Shown here: piece by piece, positions 60,313 through 64,000 of the stretch
Layout of the letters: each line of letters begins with the position of its first letter
Numbering within the stretch: the first letter of the stretch is position 1
Assembly (NCBI RefSeq): GCF_030815985.1
Contig: NZ_JAUSXM010000001.1
Span: 868,001 to 932,000, forward strand
DNA: 64,000 bases
Origin: Paenibacillus sp. W2I17
Lineage (GTDB): Bacteria > Bacillota > Bacilli > Paenibacillales > Paenibacillaceae
Reading direction: 5' to 3'
Program-made: the position numbers and the translations under genes
The notes under the pieces: model-generated
Databases searched by the model: none
What the model saw: only the letters and a program-made list of their open reading frames with translations
What the model was told of the DNA's origin: nothing

Positions 60313-60450
60313 ACCTGTTGCTGATCGTAAAATCGTCAAAAAGAGGGACTGCAGACTAGCCCCTCTTCGACTTTAATCTATTAATCCAAATCCTCCTATT
60401 CCCATTGAATTATCAATGTATTCATTGTTTAAATTTTACTACATCTTGGA

Positions 60451-60474
60451 ACTTTCCTGCCCGTTAGCTTAATG
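60451..60474. repeat. degenerate copy of the CTGCCC-GTTAG hairpin repeat
   Basis: ACTTTCCTGCCCGTTAGCTT with the left arm damaged. It precedes the dispersed repeat, as at 9111, 29746 and 1486. Confidence 0.5.
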
Positions 60475-60492
60475 AATTAATGAGGAAAAGAA

Positions 60493-60655
60493 CCGTTTAG
60501 TTTTATATTCCTAATCGGTAATCGGACTATGTTCTTGTCCATTCCGGCAATCGGTACAAGTTCTTGTCCTTGGCTTGGGACAAGAACTTGTACCGATAAC
60601 ATAAAAAAGCCGCTAAAATAGCGACTTCAATGGGACGATGTTCTTGCCTCTCGAT
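60493..60655 (+). repeat. near-complete copy of the dispersed repeat
   Basis: It shows all modules: CCTAATCGGTAATCGG start, ATGTTCTTGTCC, GGTACAAGTTCTTGTCC, the inverted GGACAAGAACTTGTACC, the hairpin AGCCGCTAAAATAGCGACTT, and ATGTTCTTGCCTCTCGA. The TCGACA end is replaced by a TA run. Confidence 0.7.
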
Positions 60656-60675
60656 ATATATATATATATATATAT
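60653..60675. repeat. TA microsatellite
   Basis: About eleven TA units begin exactly at the end of the dispersed repeat. Confidence 0.8.
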
Positions 60676-60730
60676 GCCAGTCTTTTATCGTTAAGCAAAA
60701 CCGCAATCAGTTTGATGGCTGATTTTCGTT

Positions 60731-61366
60731 TTAAACAGTGCGTTTTCCATAAGCGCAAAGAAAGACGCGTACGCCTTCTGAGATGATGCGTTTGGTTTGT
60801 TCCTCCTCCAAATTGCCTGCTTTTATCGGTTGATCAAATACCAACAAAAACGTTAAGGCAGCGAAGTGCTTTGTAGCCATTACAGGATCTGGCACATCGA
60901 GCAGTCCGGTTTGTCCAAACTCGGTAAACCTCCTGATAATCCCCTCTTCCGTTGCGTTATCCAGCTTTTCTAAAAATGAGCCTGGCAAGTTGGCCGCTTC
61001 CATTGTAACCAGACGGATCAAAGCGCTGTAATCGGACGAACCGTTCGCAGAAGCTACGAATTGTTCGCAGAATAAGATGAGCGCCTGCTCCAGACCCTCG
61101 AATTCCCAGAGGTAGTCTGATATCCCTTTCTTGATCATGTCCAGAACCGCCTCACTGGTTTCTTCCACAACAGCAAGCAGCAAGTTCTGTTTGTCGCCAT
61201 AATAATCATAAACGGTCCGTTTGGAAACTCCCGCTTTAGCTGCGACTGCATCGACGCTGGAACGATCAAACCCATCTGAAAGAAACAGGTCTCGTGCTGC
61301 CGCAATAATTTTGGCTCGTTTGTCTGAAGAGCCTTTGCGGATTTTTTTGTTTTCCGTATTATCCAT
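60731..61366 (-). CDS. TetR-family repressor, divergent from the monooxygenase
   Basis: The 211-residue protein has a basic N-terminus and a TetR HTH (SSVDAVAAKAGVSKRTVYDYYGDKQNLL, about residues 38-65), then a helical ligand domain. GGGGGG lies upstream of ATG 61366. It is divergent from the FAD monooxygenase gene with an inverted repeat (61420-61439) between them, so it probably represses that operon and responds to its substrate. Confidence 0.88.
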   Translation of the reverse strand: MDNTENKKIRKGSSDKRAKIIAAARDLFLSDGFDRSSVDAVAAKAGVSKRTVYDYYGDKQNLLLAVVEETSEAVLDMIKKGISDYLWEFEGLEQALILFCEQFVASANGSSDYSALIRLVTMEAANLPGSFLEKLDNATEEGIIRRFTEFGQTGLLDVPDPVMATKHFAALTFLLVFDQPIKAGNLEEEQTKRIISEGVRVFLCAYGKRTV

Positions 61367-61419
61367 CCTTATGTTTCCCCCCTATAGGTATACTATCAAA
61401 AATGAGTTCCACTTTACAA

Positions 61420-61439
61420 ACTACACTGCACGGTGTAGT
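61420..61439. promoter_or_regulatory. TetR operator overlapping the monooxygenase promoter
   Basis: ACTACAC-TGCACG-GTGTAGT has perfect seven-base arms. It lies between a TTTACA -35 (61413-61418) and a TAGTATAAT -10 region (61436-61444) on the plus strand. Confidence 0.7.
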
Positions 61440-61487
61440 ATAATCAATGCAACATATCACAATCAATGATTAAGGAGGATTTTATCC

Positions 61488-63056
61488 ATGAAAACCGTGC
61501 AGTCTTTTGTTGATGTTCTCATTGTCGGGGCCGGACCAACAGGGCTTACACTTGCCTGTGACCTTGCCCGTCGAAACGTCGACCATCGTATTATTGAACG
61601 AAGCGCCTTATATAACGTAGCGTCTCGTGCCAAAGCAATCCAGCCCCGCTCGCTTGAGGTTGTTGATGATTTGGAGGCCGTTCGTTACATTATGGACACA
61701 GGTGTTGTGGACTTGCCTGTTCGTTACTATACCGCAGATGGCAGGAATGTGGACAAGCCGGCTATTACCGTTGCAGCCAGTGCCGAACTGGAGACACCCT
61801 ATCGTGATCCGGTCTGGATTGCTCAGTATGATGTGGAAAAAGCATTGCGCGACCGCTATGCGGCGCTTGGCGGTCAAGTCGAGTTGGGCGTGGAAGCTGT
61901 AGGGCTTGAACAGGATTTGGATGGTGTGACGGTAACCGTGAATACACCGCAAGGAGAAGAGCAAATTCGCGCTCGTTATGTCGTCGGCGCTGACGGGGGC
62001 AAAAGCAATATCCGCAAGTTTATTCAGTTGCAGCTGGTTGGAGAAACACACGATGATGAGCGATGGTATCTTGGCGATGTAAGATTGGAAGGGTTAGATC
62101 GTGACCATATCCATATCTGGACATCTTCGGAGGGGATGGTCGGGGTGACACCGCTACCGAAATCCGATATTTGGCAGCTGCAGGCTACTATTCCGGCAGA
62201 CATTGAAGAACCAGAGCAGCCATCGCTAGTGGCGTATCAAGCCATGGTTGACCGCCGGGCCGGGGCAGGACTTGTTCGGCTCACGGATGCTTCCTGGCTT
62301 TCCATCTACCGGGTCAACGTCCGTATGGTTGAATGCTACCGCAATGGCCGGGTCTTCCTTGCCGGCGATGCTGCTCATGTTCATTCGCCGGCCGGCGGTC
62401 AAGGCATGAATACGGGGATGCAGGACGCGTACAATCTCGGCTGGAAGCTGGCAACTGTCATACGCGGAGCAGACACCGCCTTGCTCGACACGTACGATGA
62501 GGAGCGCCGCCCAGTGGCTCAAGCCGTGCTTGAGGACAGCTCGAAGAAAATGGATGGGATCATAGGAACGGCGACTGAAGGCGGAGGGTTGTCCCAATCT
62601 TTGAGCACCATATCCGACGATCTGACGAGTGGGCTACTCATTTCCTATCGGTCAAGTTCTCTTACCCGCCCGTCTGCTCGAACGAATGTTACCCGTTCAT
62701 TGCCCGGGGATCGTGCTCCTAATGCCGAGGGTCTGCAAGGTACAGATTTTGCAGGAAGTGTATTTGACCTGTTGCGTGGTCCACACTGGACTCTTTTGGC
62801 TTTTGTAAACCGCACAGATCATCTTTCTTTGGAGAACTTCACCTACGACGAACTTCATGTGCATTGCATCCTTCCATCGCATGTGGAAAGAGTGGAAGGC
62901 ATAATAGACGCAGCAGGGAATGCCTATCGAATTTACGATGTAACAAGTAATGAATTCGTATTGATTCGTCCCGACGGTTACATCGCACTGCGGGCCTCCA
63001 TTAATGATACCGCAACGATTTCGAATTACTTGAATTCCATTTATCGTGCAAACTGA
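61488..63056 (+). CDS. FAD-dependent aromatic monooxygenase (PheA/TfdB type)
   Basis: The 522-residue flavoprotein has the FAD-binding GxGxxG in VLIVGAGPTGLTLACDLARR (about residues 10-29), the DG motif in VVGADGGKSNIRK (about 165), and the GD motif in RVFLAGDAAHVHSPAGGQGMNTGMQDAYNLGWKL (about 285-318). The C-terminal 140 residues form the thioredoxin-like domain of this group. Relatives hydroxylate phenols or polyketides and include antibiotic-inactivating enzymes. GGAGG lies upstream of ATG 61488. An ABC transporter gene follows 91 bases later, and a TetR gene is divergent, together suggesting response to a toxic aromatic compound. Confidence 0.9.
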   Translation: MKTVQSFVDVLIVGAGPTGLTLACDLARRNVDHRIIERSALYNVASRAKAIQPRSLEVVDDLEAVRYIMDTGVVDLPVRYYTADGRNVDKPAITVAASAELETPYRDPVWIAQYDVEKALRDRYAALGGQVELGVEAVGLEQDLDGVTVTVNTPQGEEQIRARYVVGADGGKSNIRKFIQLQLVGETHDDERWYLGDVRLEGLDRDHIHIWTSSEGMVGVTPLPKSDIWQLQATIPADIEEPEQPSLVAYQAMVDRRAGAGLVRLTDASWLSIYRVNVRMVECYRNGRVFLAGDAAHVHSPAGGQGMNTGMQDAYNLGWKLATVIRGADTALLDTYDEERRPVAQAVLEDSSKKMDGIIGTATEGGGLSQSLSTISDDLTSGLLISYRSSSLTRPSARTNVTRSLPGDRAPNAEGLQGTDFAGSVFDLLRGPHWTLLAFVNRTDHLSLENFTYDELHVHCILPSHVERVEGIIDAAGNAYRIYDVTSNEFVLIRPDGYIALRASINDTATISNYLNSIYRAN

Positions 63057-63147
63057 TTTGGACAAGGCCGGCGGAATTCTTTTCAACATCTCATATGGCT
63101 GTCGGCTCTTATATTCGTTTAATTTAGGTTATGGAAGGATTGTTACT

Positions 63148-64000
63148 ATGGAAGATATTATTCGAACCGTTAACTTGACAAAGCAATACGGGAATAAAGT
63201 CACTGTAGATCGCGTTTCGATTTCCGTTAAGAAAGGAGAAATCTATGGATTCCTGGGGTTGAACGGTGCAGGGAAAACGACAACCATCCGAGCTCTTCTC
63301 GGAATGAGCAAGCCTTCTTCCGGAGAAGTGTATTTGTTTGGTCAGCGCTGGGCGAATGGAAATCCCGATTTATCAAGACGAGTAGGTTATATGGTGGAAG
63401 TTCCCTATGCCTACCCTACCTTTACGGTTAGGGAAAACTTGAGTTTGATGGCCAGATTGCGAGGATTACCGGTTCCGAGGGCAGTTGACGAAATTATGGA
63501 GCAATTGAATTTGACCCAATATGCGGATAGTAAGGCAAGAGATTTGTCACTTGGTAACGCGCAGAAACTTGGATTGGCCAAAGCGTTAATTCATAAGCCA
63601 GATGTTCTGATTCTTGATGAGCCAACCAATGCGCTTGATCCAGCCGGAATTGTCGAGATAAGGGAGCTGCTGAAAGCTCTAGCTTCTCAACAAGGGGTTA
63701 CCGTATTTATATCGAGCCATATCCTTGAGGAAATGTCCAAAATGGCTTCTCGAATCGGCATTATTCACAAAGGCGTTTTGCTTGAAGAACTGACAACAAA
63801 AGACTTTGAAACCATCCGACGAAAGCAGTTGATGATCGGAACGAAGGATGATCGGAAGGCTCAAGCTATTCTTTCAGACTCCGGGTATGCGGTACATGCG
63901 ACTTCGAATAAAGGCTTTGCGCTACTGGATGATCATGCCGTTAAGCATCCCGAACATATTGCGAGATTGCTTGCTCAACATGAAGTACCGCTCAGCATGC
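63148..64000 (+). CDS. ABC transporter ATP-binding protein, BcrA-like (cut by window edge)
   Basis: From ATG 63148 (GGAAGGA upstream) the frame stays open to the window end, giving 284 residues. Walker A is GLNGAGKTTT (about residue 39), the signature is LSLGNAQKLGLAKAL (a variant LSLGN usual for bacitracin-type exporters), Walker B is VLILDEPTNALDP and the switch His is in FISSHIL. The C-terminal extension after residue 210 is present. It likely works with a permease encoded beyond the window, giving an exporter next to the monooxygenase, possibly in the same operon. Confidence 0.88.
   Translation, partial: MEDIIRTVNLTKQYGNKVTVDRVSISVKKGEIYGFLGLNGAGKTTTIRALLGMSKPSSGEVYLFGQRWANGNPDLSRRVGYMVEVPYAYPTFTVRENLSLMARLRGLPVPRAVDEIMEQLNLTQYADSKARDLSLGNAQKLGLAKALIHKPDVLILDEPTNALDPAGIVEIRELLKALASQQGVTVFISSHILEEMSKMASRIGIIHKGVLLEELTTKDFETIRRKQLMIGTKDDRKAQAILSDSGYAVHATSNKGFALLDDHAVKHPEHIARLLAQHEVPLSM

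Larger units (their letters stand above)
59916..60730. other. intergenic region with a pseudogene fragment and repeats
   Basis: It contains the duplicated amidohydrolase fragment (60037-60312), a short hairpin repeat (60451-60474), a near-complete dispersed repeat (60493-60655) and a TA microsatellite (60653-60675). Confidence 0.6.

Noticed and set aside
1..64000. CRISPR array, rRNA, tRNA or prophage
   Set aside because: No regularly spaced repeats with unique spacers, no rRNA-like conserved sequence, no cloverleaf and no phage structural genes were seen. The dispersed repeats are isolated copies, not an array.

Overview
The window looks like a chromosomal segment of a Paenibacillus-type, spore-forming member of the Bacillota. 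The grounds are a complete GerA/GerB/GerC germination operon, two YesM/YesN-type two-component systems, LplA/LplB/LplC-style sugar importers, a giant secreted glycosidase anchored by S-layer homology (SLH) domains, strong GGAGG ribosome-binding sites with frequent GTG/TTG starts, and CcpA-like cre sites. No rRNA, tRNA, CRISPR array or complete insertion sequence was seen.

Layout. 0-10 kb: the end of a membrane protein, a small membrane protein, an SMC-like ATPase, an operon of ECF sigma factor, membrane protein and ABC exporter, an XRE-regulator/membrane-protein pair with three phased operator repeats, an orphan Imm26-type immunity gene, a TetR-controlled pair of small multidrug exporters, and a MarR regulator. 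10-29.5 kb: a glycan-use locus. It holds a three-gene ABC importer, a YesM kinase, a GH36 alpha-galactosidase, a 1523-residue SLH-anchored clan GH-D glycosidase with three carbohydrate-binding repeats, a YesN regulator, a GH95 enzyme and a cytoplasmic paralogue of the GH-D enzyme. The secreted enzyme probably trims glycans at the cell surface, the importer takes up oligosaccharides, and the intracellular enzymes finish them. 30-37.5 kb: a second glycan system with a secreted GH16 beta-glucanase, a YesN/YesM pair and an orphan sugar-binding lipoprotein without permeases, possibly a three-component sensor. 37.6-47.5 kb: a GlsB-like protein, an SDR dehydrogenase, a 1.4 kb stretch of gene remnants, then an epoxide hydrolase, an MFS pump, an Rrf2 regulator, a thioredoxin-reductase-like flavoprotein, a secreted DUF4832 protein and a RidA-like protein. 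47.5-64 kb: accessory resistance and efflux modules (TetR/MFS, MarR/amidohydrolase, MFS, TetR/FAD monooxygenase/ABC) interrupted by the gerABC operon and a GNAT acetyltransferase.

Two kinds of interspersed repeat run through the intergenic regions. One is an element of about 160 bp made of direct and inverted copies of a module containing TTCTTGTCC; its better-preserved copies end in TCGACA, and all lie in the same orientation. I read it as collapsed ends of an IS21-like insertion sequence. The other is a short hairpin, ACTAAC-CTGCCC-GTTAGT, often just upstream of the first. Recent loss and rearrangement are also visible: an internally deleted tetR copy that keeps its promoter and operators, a duplicated fragment of the amidohydrolase gene, an IS110-type transposase remnant, and fragments of PhzF, GNAT and NTF2-like genes.

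Functions are assigned from motifs and remembered family features only; no database search was possible.
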